Positions 8,415 to 16,723 of a stretch of DNA of 64,000 nucleotides are shown piece after piece. Source of the DNA: Verrucomicrobiaceae bacterium (GTDB lineage Bacteria; Verrucomicrobiota; Verrucomicrobiia; Verrucomicrobiales; Verrucomicrobiaceae); assembly GCA_947466075.1 (NCBI GenBank), contig CANIBP010000024.1:1-64000 (forward strand), in the 5' to 3' direction. The translations under genes and the position numbers were made by a program. The notes beneath the pieces were generated by a model. That model made no database searches and was not told where the DNA came from. It saw nothing but the letters and a program-made list of their open reading frames with translations. Position 1 is the stretch's first letter; each line of letters opens with the position of its first letter.

Positions 8415-9194
8415 ATGTCTGCCCCCGATACCCGCGAAGTCATTCTCGAAGCACGCGAACTCACGCGTGAGTTCGACGGCGTGAAAGCGCTCGACCGATT
8501 CAGCTTCAAGCTGCATCGCGGCGAGGTGCTGGGACTGCTCGGGGCAAATGGAGCGGGCAAAACCACCGCGATGAACTGCCTGCTCGGCCTCACACTGCCG
8601 ACTTCGGGCGAACTGACCGCCTTCGGCCTGCCCTTGCAGGCGAACCGCATCAAAATCCTCCAGCGCTCGAATTTTTCCTCCGCCTACACCGCTTTGCCAG
8701 GCAATCTGCTCGTGTGGCAGAACCTGCTCGTGTTTGCACGCATCTACGGCGTGCCGAATCCGAAGAAGAAGATCGCCGAGCTGCTCGAACTCCTCGAAAT
8801 CCCGCATCTGCAAAAGCGTGTCACCGGCCAGCTCTCCGCGGGTGAATCGACTCGCGTGAATCTTTGCAAAGCTTTCCTCAACGACCCCGAGCTACTGATG
8901 CTCGACGAGCCCACCGCCTCACTCGACCCCGACATCGCCGACAAGGTCCGCAAAGTCGTGCGCAAGGTGCAGCGCGAGCGCAGCATTGCCATCCTCTATA
9001 CCTCCCACAACATGCGCGACATCGAGGAAGTCTGCGACCGCGTGATCTTCCTGCACAAAGGCAAGATCGTGCGTGAAGGCACCCCGTCGGATATCGTCGC
9101 GCAGTCCAGCAGCGATAACCTGGAGGATGTCTTCATCAAGATCGCCCGTGACGGCGAAATCCTCGACGAACCGAAAAAAGATTCCGCCGTATGA
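8415..9194 (+). CDS. ABC transporter ATP-binding protein (ABC-2 type exporter)
   Basis: A 259-residue ATPase with Walker A GANGAGKTTAMN (about 44-55), signature LSAGES (a variant of LSGGQ), Walker B LLMLDEPTASLDP and switch His in YTSHNMRD. The length and EVCDRVIFLHKGKIVREG match ABC-2 export ATPases of the DrrA/CcmA type. ATG 8415 is chosen because the longer frame from 8274 only overlaps the previous gene. It overlaps the permease gene by four bases (ATGA), so the two encode one exporter whose cargo is unknown. Confidence 0.9.
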   Translation: MSAPDTREVILEARELTREFDGVKALDRFSFKLHRGEVLGLLGANGAGKTTAMNCLLGLTLPTSGELTAFGLPLQANRIKILQRSNFSSAYTALPGNLLVWQNLLVFARIYGVPNPKKKIAELLELLEIPHLQKRVTGQLSAGESTRVNLCKAFLNDPELLMLDEPTASLDPDIADKVRKVVRKVQRERSIAILYTSHNMRDIEEVCDRVIFLHKGKIVREGTPSDIVAQSSSDNLEDVFIKIARDGEILDEPKKDSAV

Positions 9195-9988
9195 ATTTCC
9201 GCATCATCAGCGCTCTCGTGATGCGCCACCTGTTTCTTTATTCCCGCACTCCCATGCGCATGGTGGAGCTCGTGTTCTGGCCGCTGGTTGATCTCGTGGT
9301 CTGGGGAAACGTCACTGTTTTCATCCAGAAGAACAGCGACGCCAAGTTCGGCGGTTTCATTCTCTTCTTCCTCGGCGCGATGATCCTGTGGGACATCCTG
9401 TTCCGTGCGCAGCAGGGTGTGGCGATCTCATTTCTTGAAGACGTCTGGACGCGCAATTTGCTCAACATCTTCGTCGCTCCGGTACGCACGGCGGAGTACT
9501 TGAGCTCCACCTTTGTGGTCGGGTTCCTGCGCATCCTCATCACTTGCGTCGTCATGAGTCTCGTCTCGTGGATCGGCTACTCGTTCAACATCTTCCAGCT
9601 GCAGTGGTGGCTGGTGCCCTTCTTTCTCAACCTCATGGTCTTCGGCTGGGCACTCGGCATGATCTCCACCGCCTTGATCCTGCGCTGGGGTCAGGCCGCT
9701 GAATCACTCGCCTGGGCCGTCCCCTTCTTTATTCAGCCGGTTGTCTGCGTGTTCTACCGTGTCGAGGACATGCCCGCTTGGTCACAGCCCATTGCTTGGC
9801 TGTTCCCCGCCACACCGATCTTTGAAGGCATGCGCGAAGTGATGAAAACAGGGTCGATGAGTTGGAACCATCTCTGGCTCGCCGCAGGCTTGAACGTGAT
9901 CTACCTCAGCCTCGCCGGCTGGCTCTTCGTCTGGGTTCTCAATCTCACCCGCAAACGCGGCTTGCTGACGAAGTTCGCCACGCAGTAA
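9191..9988 (+). CDS. ABC-2 type transporter permease
   Basis: This 265-residue membrane protein has about six hydrophobic segments, including FILFFLGAMILWDILF, FLRILITCVVMSLVSWIGYSF, FFLNLMVFGWALGMISTALIL and VIYLSLAGWLFVWVL. FPATPIFEGMREV near the last third matches ABC-2 permeases. It overlaps the ATPase gene by ATGA and must be its partner. The TAA stop is the first triplet of a hairpin repeat shared with another gene end at 33.5 kb. Confidence 0.88.
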   Translation: MNFRIISALVMRHLFLYSRTPMRMVELVFWPLVDLVVWGNVTVFIQKNSDAKFGGFILFFLGAMILWDILFRAQQGVAISFLEDVWTRNLLNIFVAPVRTAEYLSSTFVVGFLRILITCVVMSLVSWIGYSFNIFQLQWWLVPFFLNLMVFGWALGMISTALILRWGQAAESLAWAVPFFIQPVVCVFYRVEDMPAWSQPIAWLFPATPIFEGMREVMKTGSMSWNHLWLAAGLNVIYLSLAGWLFVWVLNLTRKRGLLTKFATQ

Positions 9989-10051
9989 AAGTACAGCGGT
10001 CACTCCTGCCTGCTGAGTGCGCCTTCAAGTCGGGCAGGAGTGCCCGACCTA
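9986..10051. repeat. hairpin repeat spanning stop codon to stop codon (copy 1)
   Basis: Starting at the TAA of the permease gene, the sequence taaaagtac leads into cactcctgcc (10001-10010), which is exactly complementary to ggcaggagtg (10033-10042). Imperfect pairing extends outwards to gta/tac. The right end (10049-10051) is the stop codon of the convergent oxidoreductase gene. The arrangement suits a bidirectional terminator. A related copy lies at 33488-33589. Confidence 0.7.
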
Positions 10052-11053
10052 CTTCCACACCCCCGCCGCACGCAGCACCGTCTCATGCACAGCGATGTCA
10101 TGCGCCGCGTCCCATGCCAGTTTCTTCTCACCACGAACGATCTTCGCCAGATCAACAAACTCCGCCGCATAACGATCCTTCGGCACGTCGAGTTGGAATG
10201 ACTGCGTGCCATTCTTGTAAGCGCCACGCGCCTTGGTAATCGAGAGATTCACCATGCCGCTCTCCAGCGGCACGATCTCGAAGGCTCCTTCGGTTCCGGT
10301 GACATTGAAACGACGACGTGGGCCGCCAAACGGATCAGCGTGATTGCAGCGGATGACCGCCGTGGCTTTCGCATACTGCAACACGGCCATTTGATTGTCC
10401 TTCACTCCATCGGTGCCCACTGGGGTTGAAAAAGCCGTCACCGAGGCCGGTTTGCCGAGAATCGTCATCGCCGCATCAATGATGTGGCCAGCCAGTTCAA
10501 ACAACCCGCCGCCTTCCAACTCGCCGATCTTCTGCCGAGTTCCCGGATCAGCCAGTTTGCCCATCGCGGCATCGATTTCCGTGATCTCACCGAGCCAGCC
10601 TTCGCGAACGGCTTGGAACAGCAGTTCAAACGCCGGATTGTAGCGCAGCATGTAGCCCATCTGCACCGTCAGGCCGCGTTTCTCGGCCTCCAGCCGCATC
10701 GTTCTGAATTCGTCATGCTGAAGCGCTCCTGGCTTGTCCAGATGCACATGCTTCCCGGCCTCAATGCAGCGCCGCGCCATTTCGCACGAGGCCTCAATCG
10801 TTGTCTCAACCGCTATCGCCTTCAAATCTGGCCCGGCGAGCAGTTCTTCCACGGTCATCGACTTCACGCCTTCATAGCCTTTGGGCCCCGTCACGCCCAC
10901 GACTTCCCAGAGATCGGTCAAAGACCGCATCGCCGCCATCTTCCCACCCGCATGCGCATGCTCCGTGCCTATCTGACCGATTCTCAAACGTGAAGAAGCG
11001 CTGGCGGCAAAGGCCGTGGAACCACAGGCGAGGAGGAAGGTGCGTCGTTTCAT
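10049..11053 (-). CDS. Gfo/Idh/MocA family oxidoreductase with export signal
   Basis: The 334-residue protein begins MKRRTFLLACGSTAFAASAS, a signal peptide with an Arg pair that may be a Tat signal. The Rossmann strand RIGQIGTEHAH follows, then the KHVHLDKPGALQ motif corresponding to the family's EKP. The C-terminal alpha/beta domain has GGGLFELAGHIIDAAM, where the conserved His-Asp region binds substrate. These enzymes oxidise or reduce sugars and cyclitols with NAD(P); exported ones are common in Verrucomicrobia and Planctomycetes. Substrate unknown. Convergent with the ABC exporter. Confidence 0.85.
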   Translation of the reverse strand: MKRRTFLLACGSTAFAASASSRLRIGQIGTEHAHAGGKMAAMRSLTDLWEVVGVTGPKGYEGVKSMTVEELLAGPDLKAIAVETTIEASCEMARRCIEAGKHVHLDKPGALQHDEFRTMRLEAEKRGLTVQMGYMLRYNPAFELLFQAVREGWLGEITEIDAAMGKLADPGTRQKIGELEGGGLFELAGHIIDAAMTILGKPASVTAFSTPVGTDGVKDNQMAVLQYAKATAVIRCNHADPFGGPRRRFNVTGTEGAFEIVPLESGMVNLSITKARGAYKNGTQSFQLDVPKDRYAAEFVDLAKIVRGEKKLAWDAAHDIAVHETVLRAAGVWK

Positions 11054-11087
11054 GAGAATGCCTCAAACGCCGCTCGACAGCCATTCC

Positions 11088-11288
11088 TCACTCTGAAACT
11101 GCCACCGCTGCCAAAACCGGCACTTGGATAGGCAGCGTTACCAAATCAATCGCACCCGCGCCGATTCGTTTAAACTTTGAAGATGGACTGTCCGACCAGC
11201 CCTCACCCAAGCTGCAAGCATAGCTGACACAACTGGACTGGCTGAGGCTGACGAGAACGAGGAGAAGTGGGATGAGATTAATTTTCAT
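11088..11288 (-). CDS. small lipoprotein, possibly YceK/YidQ-like
   Basis: From ATG 11288 the product is 66 residues. It has a short lipoprotein signal (MKINLIPLLLVLVSLSQSSC), with the lipid-attachment Cys at about residue 20. The rest contains IGAGAIDLVTLPIQVPVLA, which is reminiscent of the YceK/YidQ lipoproteins, whose members end with a similar leader to a membrane-close helix. That family match is tentative. The longer start at 11309 would put seven polar residues before the signal and is less likely. Confidence 0.6.
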   Translation of the reverse strand: MKINLIPLLLVLVSLSQSSCVSYACSLGEGWSDSPSSKFKRIGAGAIDLVTLPIQVPVLAAVAVSE

Positions 11289-11380
11289 GTCGGGTGCGCT
11301 GCTGAGCACGCCGAATCATGCGCTTTCGCACGTCAAAGGCATCATTGATGCTCTGTATGATTGAATCGGACCGATGTATG

Positions 11381-13552
11381 CTACCGCTTTTTGCCGCCGC
11401 GTTTCGGCTTGCCGTAAACGACGTTTTTGCGCTGTGGCAGCGTGCCGGTGTCGTCGGTGCTTAAACCCGCACGCTTCTTGAGTTCGCGAATCTGGTCACG
11501 GAGCAGGGCAGCGCGTTCGTATTCGAGCTTGCTGGCAGCTTCGGCCATTTCTTGTTCGAGTTCGCGGATTGTTTCGGTGATGGCGAAGTCGCCGCCGCCT
11601 TCACGCACGACGTTTTCTTCGATCTCACGGGCCTTGCCGAGGATGTGCAGGCTCTCCTGCACGGCACGCTGCACGGTTTGTGGCGTGATGCCGTGCTTCT
11701 CGTTGTGGTCGGTCTGCACCTGACGGCGATGACCGCTGACGCTGAGCAGAGCTCGAATGCTTTTGGTCTCGATGTCGGCAAAGAGCACGACTTCGCCGTT
11801 GATGTGGCGTGCGGCGCGGCCGGAGGTTTGAATGAGTGACGATTCACTGCGCAGGAAACCTTCTTTGTCGGCATCAAGGATGCAGACGAGGCTGACTTCA
11901 GGCAGGTCAAGACCCTCGCGTAGGAGATTGATGCCCACGAGCACGTCGCAATCACCTGAGCGCAGGCTGCGCAGGATTTCGACACGCTCGATGGCGTCAA
12001 TGTCGCTGTGGAGGTAGCGGACTTTGAAGTCTAGATTGCGCAGGTAATCGGTGAGGTCTTCGGCGGTTCGCTTGGTGAGCGTGGTGACGAGCACGCGTTC
12101 GCCTTTTTCGATGCGCTGATTGCAGAGCTCGATGGTTTCATCAATCTGGCCTTTCAGTGGCTTGATGGTGATGACGGGGTCGAGCAGGCCGGTGGGGCGG
12201 ATGATTTGTTCGACGACCAGTGAGCGGCCTTTGGCATTGACATCAAACTTTTCGACGGGTTCAGCACTGCCACTGAGGCGCACGGTTTTGGAGAAAGGCA
12301 GCGGATCAGCGATCTTGGCGATGTAACTCGTGTTTCCGACGACGCTGTTCTCGATCTCGAAACGTGCGGGCGTGGCGCTGACATAAACGAGCTGTCCAAC
12401 TTTGCCCATGAACTCCTCGAAACGCAGCGGACGGTTGTCGAGGGCGCTTGGAAGGCGGAAGCCGTGCTCCACGAGCACCGTTTTGCGCGATTTGTCGCCC
12501 TCATACATGCCACCGATCTGCGGGATGGTGACGTGGCTTTCGTCGATGAACATCAGGGGCGGCTCCTTGAAGAAATCCAGCAGCGTGCCGGGCGTAGCTC
12601 CTGGTTCACGGCCCGTGAGATGGCGGCTGTAGTTCTCGATGCCCTGGCAGAAGCCCATCTCCTGCATCATCTCGATGTCATACTGCGTGCGCATCTTGAT
12701 GCGTTGCGCTTCGAGCAGTTTGCCTTCCTTTTCGAACCACGCGACTCGCTCCTCCGCCTCCTCGCGGATTTTTACGATGGCTTTACGCAGCTTGTCGCCG
12801 GGCGTGACGAACTGTTTGGCCGGGAAGATCGTGTAGCTCGGCATATTGAGCGTCACGGTGCCGGTGAGCACGTCCACGGCGCTGATGCGGTCGATTTCGT
12901 CGCCGAAGAACTCGATGCGAATGGCTTCGTTTTCGAGATAAGCCGGTACGACTTCGATCACATCGCCACGCGCTCTGAACTTGCCGCGCGTGAGCTGGAT
13001 GTCGTTCCGCTCGTAGAGCATATCGACCAGTTTGGTCAGCAAGGTCTCACGCGACATCTGCTGGCCCACGCTGAGCGGCAGCATCATGCCTTCGTAGTCT
13101 TCGGGCGATCCCAAGCCGTAGATGCAGCTCACACTTGCCACAATGATAGTGTCCTGCCGCGTGATCAGTGCGCCCATGCTGGAAAGCCGCAAGCGCTCGA
13201 TCTCATCGTTGATTGCGGAATCCTTTTCAATGTAGGTGTCCGTGCGAGCGATGTAGGCCTCCGGCTGGTAGTAGTCGAAGTAGCTGACGAAGTACTCGAC
13301 GGCGTTGTGCGGGAAGAAGTTTTTAAACTCCGAGTAAAGCTGCGCGGCGAGCGTCTTGTTGTGCGAAAATACGAGCGCCGGACGACCGATCTGCGCGATG
13401 ACATTCGCCATCGTGAAGGTCTTGCCCGATCCCGTCACGCCGAGCAGCGTCTGATGCCGATTCCCGGCACTGACGGACTTCACCAGCTTCGCGATGGCCT
13501 GCTCTTGGTCGCCTTGAGGGCTGTACTCGGTGTTGAGCCGAAAGGCAGACAT
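11381..13552 (-). CDS. uvrB: excinuclease ABC subunit B
   Basis: UvrB is the damage-verifying helicase-like subunit of nucleotide excision repair. At 723 residues it is slightly longer than E. coli UvrB (673). Visible landmarks are Walker A GVTGSGKTFTMAN (about 39-51), the beta-hairpin YYQPEAYIARTDTYIEKDS, helicase motifs DESHVTIPQIGGMY, VYVSATPA and GINLLREGLDLPEVSL, and QTSGRAARH. A C-terminal UVR motif (EYERAALLRDQIRELKK) recruits UvrC. The tail ends in basic residues (GKPKRGGKKR). It starts 18 bases downstream of the desaturase stop. Confidence 0.96.
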   Translation of the reverse strand: MSAFRLNTEYSPQGDQEQAIAKLVKSVSAGNRHQTLLGVTGSGKTFTMANVIAQIGRPALVFSHNKTLAAQLYSEFKNFFPHNAVEYFVSYFDYYQPEAYIARTDTYIEKDSAINDEIERLRLSSMGALITRQDTIIVASVSCIYGLGSPEDYEGMMLPLSVGQQMSRETLLTKLVDMLYERNDIQLTRGKFRARGDVIEVVPAYLENEAIRIEFFGDEIDRISAVDVLTGTVTLNMPSYTIFPAKQFVTPGDKLRKAIVKIREEAEERVAWFEKEGKLLEAQRIKMRTQYDIEMMQEMGFCQGIENYSRHLTGREPGATPGTLLDFFKEPPLMFIDESHVTIPQIGGMYEGDKSRKTVLVEHGFRLPSALDNRPLRFEEFMGKVGQLVYVSATPARFEIENSVVGNTSYIAKIADPLPFSKTVRLSGSAEPVEKFDVNAKGRSLVVEQIIRPTGLLDPVITIKPLKGQIDETIELCNQRIEKGERVLVTTLTKRTAEDLTDYLRNLDFKVRYLHSDIDAIERVEILRSLRSGDCDVLVGINLLREGLDLPEVSLVCILDADKEGFLRSESSLIQTSGRAARHINGEVVLFADIETKSIRALLSVSGHRRQVQTDHNEKHGITPQTVQRAVQESLHILGKAREIEENVVREGGGDFAITETIRELEQEMAEAASKLEYERAALLRDQIRELKKRAGLSTDDTGTLPQRKNVVYGKPKRGGKKR

Positions 13553-13570
13553 GGCAGGAGCCGCGACGGC

Positions 13571-14677
13571 TTAGGACATGCCCTGACCGGCTTCGCTAGG
13601 CGAAGGCAGGTCCGCAGGATCCACATCTTCAGCCTTGGCTGGAGCTTTTTGAGCGTAGCGCTGTCGGTATTCCTTCCAAGAAATGAGTTTGCGGTCGCTC
13701 TCATCCCAAAGGCGCAGATTGATGCACTTCAAGCTCGACCAGAATGTCAGCGGCTTCACCGAATGGAACATCGGATGAGAGTTATGGCAGTCCTCCAAGT
13801 AGTAGTTTGGAATACGGGAGCTGAGATGGTGAACGTGATGGAAGCCGATGTTGCCAGTGAACCACTGGAAGATTTTCGGCAGCTTGTAGAAGGAGCTGCC
13901 TTCCAGGGCGGCGGTGGTATAGTCCCAGTCCTCGCGATGCTCCCAGTAAACGTCTTCATACTGGTGCTGCACGTAGAACATCCAAATGCCCGCCATGCCG
14001 GCAAACATTGTGACGGGAAGCTGCATCAAGACATAGTTTTTGAAACCAAAGAGCCAGCTCAGGCCGATGATCATCAGCAGGAGGGCGACGTTCATGACCA
14101 TGACCGAGGCGCGGTCCTTGCCCTTGGCCCGAGGTGAAGGGAAACGCTGGTGGATGAGAAACAAGAACAGCGGCCCGACGATGAAGAGGGTGATTGGATT
14201 GCGGACCAGACGGTACCAGAAACGCAACCTCGGCGTGGCTTCCTCGTACTCCTTCACTGTCATCGTCCAGATATCTCCGTCGCCGCGGCGGCTCAGGTCA
14301 CCCGAGGTCTGGTGGTGCACCGAGTGCTGCCAAGTCCAGTGCAGGTAGGGCGTGAAGGTCAGCATCCCACAAATGAAGCCAATGATGTTGCTGGCGAGTT
14401 TCGATTTGAGGAATGAGCCGTGGCCACAGTCATGAAAGAAAATGAACACACGCACCAGCAGGAGACCGGCAATCAGAGCAAGTCCAAGGGTGAGCCAGTA
14501 CGAAACCGCTAGGCTGCGATACATCGCATACCAAAGCAGCGCATAGGGGACAAAGGTGTTAATGATTTGCCAGGTGGCACGGGGAATCGAGGGAACTTGG
14601 AAGGGTGCGACAATTTTTTTCCATTCGGAAATCGTGGCCTGGGGCTTGGATGATGTCATCTCAGGGGCGCTGGTCAT
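13571..14677 (-). CDS. membrane fatty acid desaturase
   Basis: The 368-residue protein carries the three histidine boxes of acyl-lipid desaturases: HDCGH, HSVHH (WTWQHSVHHQTSGD) and HHVHHL. They bind the di-iron centre that introduces a double bond. Hydrophobic segments lie before and between the boxes (for example VSYWLTLGLALIAGLLLVRVFIFF and ASVMVMNVALLLMIIGLSWLFGF). HQTSGDLSRRGDGDIWTMTV resembles omega-6/DesA-type enzymes, but regiospecificity cannot be read. It acts in the inner membrane and needs an electron donor encoded elsewhere. The 144 bases upstream of its start contain no gene. Confidence 0.9.
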   Translation of the reverse strand: MTSAPEMTSSKPQATISEWKKIVAPFQVPSIPRATWQIINTFVPYALLWYAMYRSLAVSYWLTLGLALIAGLLLVRVFIFFHDCGHGSFLKSKLASNIIGFICGMLTFTPYLHWTWQHSVHHQTSGDLSRRGDGDIWTMTVKEYEEATPRLRFWYRLVRNPITLFIVGPLFLFLIHQRFPSPRAKGKDRASVMVMNVALLLMIIGLSWLFGFKNYVLMQLPVTMFAGMAGIWMFYVQHQYEDVYWEHREDWDYTTAALEGSSFYKLPKIFQWFTGNIGFHHVHHLSSRIPNYYLEDCHNSHPMFHSVKPLTFWSSLKCINLRLWDESDRKLISWKEYRQRYAQKAPAKAEDVDPADLPSPSEAGQGMS

Positions 14678-14821
14678 GGTTAGTAGAGCGAGCTATGTAG
14701 CAGGGTTTTGGGATTAGTCCCGTGCTCAATTTGCCAAAAACCTCTCATTTTTGAGCTGTGCGGGGAGACTTAGAACTACGTAACCTGATGGCGGCCAGAC
14801 TCTTATCAAAAAAAACTTCAC

Positions 14822-16207
14822 TCAATAGTCGCGAAATGGCCCTCGTGGCTCGCCGGCATCCATCTCAGACCGCCACTTTGCAAAACGCTCGCTCATCATC
14901 TTTGTGATCTCCGGTTTTTCCGCGCTCAAATCGTGCTTCTCACCGAGGTCGGCGCTCAAATCATAGAGCCCCGTGCCTTTCTCGGACTCCACCCACTTCC
15001 AGTTGTCAAACCGAGCCGCCTTATCTCCCCGACGTTGCCAGAACATCTCCTTTCGTGGAGATTTCACCTCGCCACGCAGCACGGGCAACATGTCAAAGCC
15101 ATCCAGCTTCACGTCATCAGGAGCTTTGGCGCCGTTTGCAGCCAGCAAGGTCGGCACCAGTTCCAGCGAGGTCAAAAACTCATCCGTCACCTTCCCGGCT
15201 GGCAGTTTGCCCGGCCAGCGCATGATGAACGGCACTCGCAGACCACCCTCCCACATTGTGCCTTTGCTGCCCTTGAGCGGCGCGTTGCCGCCATTGCCGC
15301 TGCCGCCGTTGTCAGAGAGGAACAGGATGATCGTGTTGTCCTTCTGCCCGGCTTTTTCAATGGAATCCATCAGCGCACCGATGGCCTCGTCCATGCACGT
15401 CACTGCGCCGTAGTAGCGGGCCAGCCTCTCGTCCTTCATCTTGTCGCGATACATCGCGACGTATTTCTCCGGCGCTTGCACTCCTTCGGTCACTTTCTTC
15501 TCACCCTCGGTCGTGCCTTCGCCAAAACTGGACGCTCCATGCGGCGCATTAAACGGCAGATAAAGAAAGAAGGGCTTCTTCCCGGCCTGCTCGCCCACAA
15601 ACCGCAGGGCCTCGCGGCGGAACACATCGGTCACATACGTTCCCTTGTCCGCCTGCGTGCGCTCATTGCCACGAAACAGCGATGGCACGCCGTAACGTTC
15701 GTGTGTGTAGTAGTCGATGCCGTTGTTGCCGTGCCCGTAGAAGAAATTGAAGCCGCGTTGCAGCGGCAGAAAACGTTTCGCCTGCCCCATGTCCCACTTG
15801 CCCACACAACCCGTCGCATATCCTGCCTTTTTGAGCATGTCGCCAATCGTCACCTCGCGCACATCCAGCCCAAGCGTCATCTCCGGTGACACCGCATACT
15901 CCTCGTCGGTAAATCGATGCCCAAAGTTCACCATGTCATTGCGCACCATGTCATACAGCCCGTTGCGCTGTGGATAGCGTCCCGTCAGCACACTGCCACG
16001 CGACGGCGTGCAGGCTGGCCAAGTCACATAAAAGCTCGTCCCACGCACACCTTCGGCAGCCAGTTTGTCCAAATTTGGCGTGATCAACGGCTTTGTGCCG
16101 ATGCAGCCGAGATCAGGATAGCCTTGGTCATCACTGACGATAAGAATGATGTTCGGCTGCGCGGCGAAGCACGCAGCCGAGAGAATCAGGAAGAGGAAGG
16201 CTCGCAT
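14822..16207 (-). CDS. secreted sulfatase (formylglycine-dependent)
   Basis: A 461-residue arylsulfatase-type enzyme with a signal peptide (MRAFLFLILSAACFAA). The metal site opens with LIVSDDQGYPDLGC. The activation motif is CTPSR within WPACTPSRGSVLTGRYPQRNG, so the Cys should be converted to formylglycine. Later motifs are VGKWDMG, FFLYLPFNAPH and LFLSDNGG. Verrucomicrobia use many such enzymes to strip sulfate from algal or host polysaccharides; the precise substrate is unknown. It is followed after 28 bases by no co-directional gene, so it may be transcribed alone or with the upstream FKBP. Confidence 0.92.
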   Translation of the reverse strand: MRAFLFLILSAACFAAQPNIILIVSDDQGYPDLGCIGTKPLITPNLDKLAAEGVRGTSFYVTWPACTPSRGSVLTGRYPQRNGLYDMVRNDMVNFGHRFTDEEYAVSPEMTLGLDVREVTIGDMLKKAGYATGCVGKWDMGQAKRFLPLQRGFNFFYGHGNNGIDYYTHERYGVPSLFRGNERTQADKGTYVTDVFRREALRFVGEQAGKKPFFLYLPFNAPHGASSFGEGTTEGEKKVTEGVQAPEKYVAMYRDKMKDERLARYYGAVTCMDEAIGALMDSIEKAGQKDNTIILFLSDNGGSGNGGNAPLKGSKGTMWEGGLRVPFIMRWPGKLPAGKVTDEFLTSLELVPTLLAANGAKAPDDVKLDGFDMLPVLRGEVKSPRKEMFWQRRGDKAARFDNWKWVESEKGTGLYDLSADLGEKHDLSAEKPEITKMMSERFAKWRSEMDAGEPRGPFRDY

Positions 16208-16235
16208 GCCCGTCTCAACGACAGCAAACGGCGCA

Positions 16236-16631
16236 TTACTTCACTTTGATCAGCTCCACGTCGAAGATCAGCGCCTCATTCGGGCCGATGTCACGACCTG
16301 CGCCGCGTGCGCCGTAGGCGAGCTTTGAGGGGATGTAGAAGCGGAACTTCGCGCCTTCCTGCATGAGCTGCACGCCTTCGGTCCAGCCGGCGATCACGCC
16401 GTTCAGCGGGAACTCGATGGACTCCTTGCGGCGATACGAGCTGTCGAAAACGTTGCCATTGATCAGCGTGCCTTCGTAATGCACCTCCACCACGTCTGTA
16501 GCCTTCGGGCTCTTGCCGGTGCCGGGGGTGATGACTTTGTATTGAAGACCTGAGGCCGTGACGGTCACGCCTTCTTTGGTAGCGTTGTCTGCGAGAAATT
16601 TTTCACCTTTGGCGAGAGCGATGTCGGACAT
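16236..16631 (-). CDS. FKBP-type peptidyl-prolyl cis-trans isomerase
   Basis: From ATG 16631 the protein has 131 residues: a short helical lead (KGEKFLADNATKEG) and one FKBP domain. VVEVHYEGTLINGNVFDSSY, PLNGVIAGWTEGVQLMQEGAKFRFYIPSKLAYG and IGPNEALIFDVELI are the classic strands, with active-site Tyr, Phe, Asp, Val-Ile and Trp all in place. No signal sequence is visible, unlike FkpA, so it may be cytoplasmic. The longer frame to 16703 adds a non-conserved leader that overlaps the promoter region of the divergent glpD. Confidence 0.92.
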   Translation of the reverse strand: MSDIALAKGEKFLADNATKEGVTVTASGLQYKVITPGTGKSPKATDVVEVHYEGTLINGNVFDSSYRRKESIEFPLNGVIAGWTEGVQLMQEGAKFRFYIPSKLAYGARGAGRDIGPNEALIFDVELIKVK

Positions 16632-16723
16632 GGGATGTGGGGTTGGTTGAGTTGAGGAGCGGAGGCTAGCCAGTGGCTCCAAAATGTCGAATGACGAATG
16701 CAAAATGCCGCTACACTCACGCC

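Noticed and set aside
12464..14137. 557-residue plus-strand frame
   Set aside because: It is antisense to uvrB and the desaturase gene, both of which have full family signatures; the product is low in recognisable motifs.
14811..14818. Run of A before the sulfatase end as a terminator
   Set aside because: No stem precedes it in the sulfatase reading direction.
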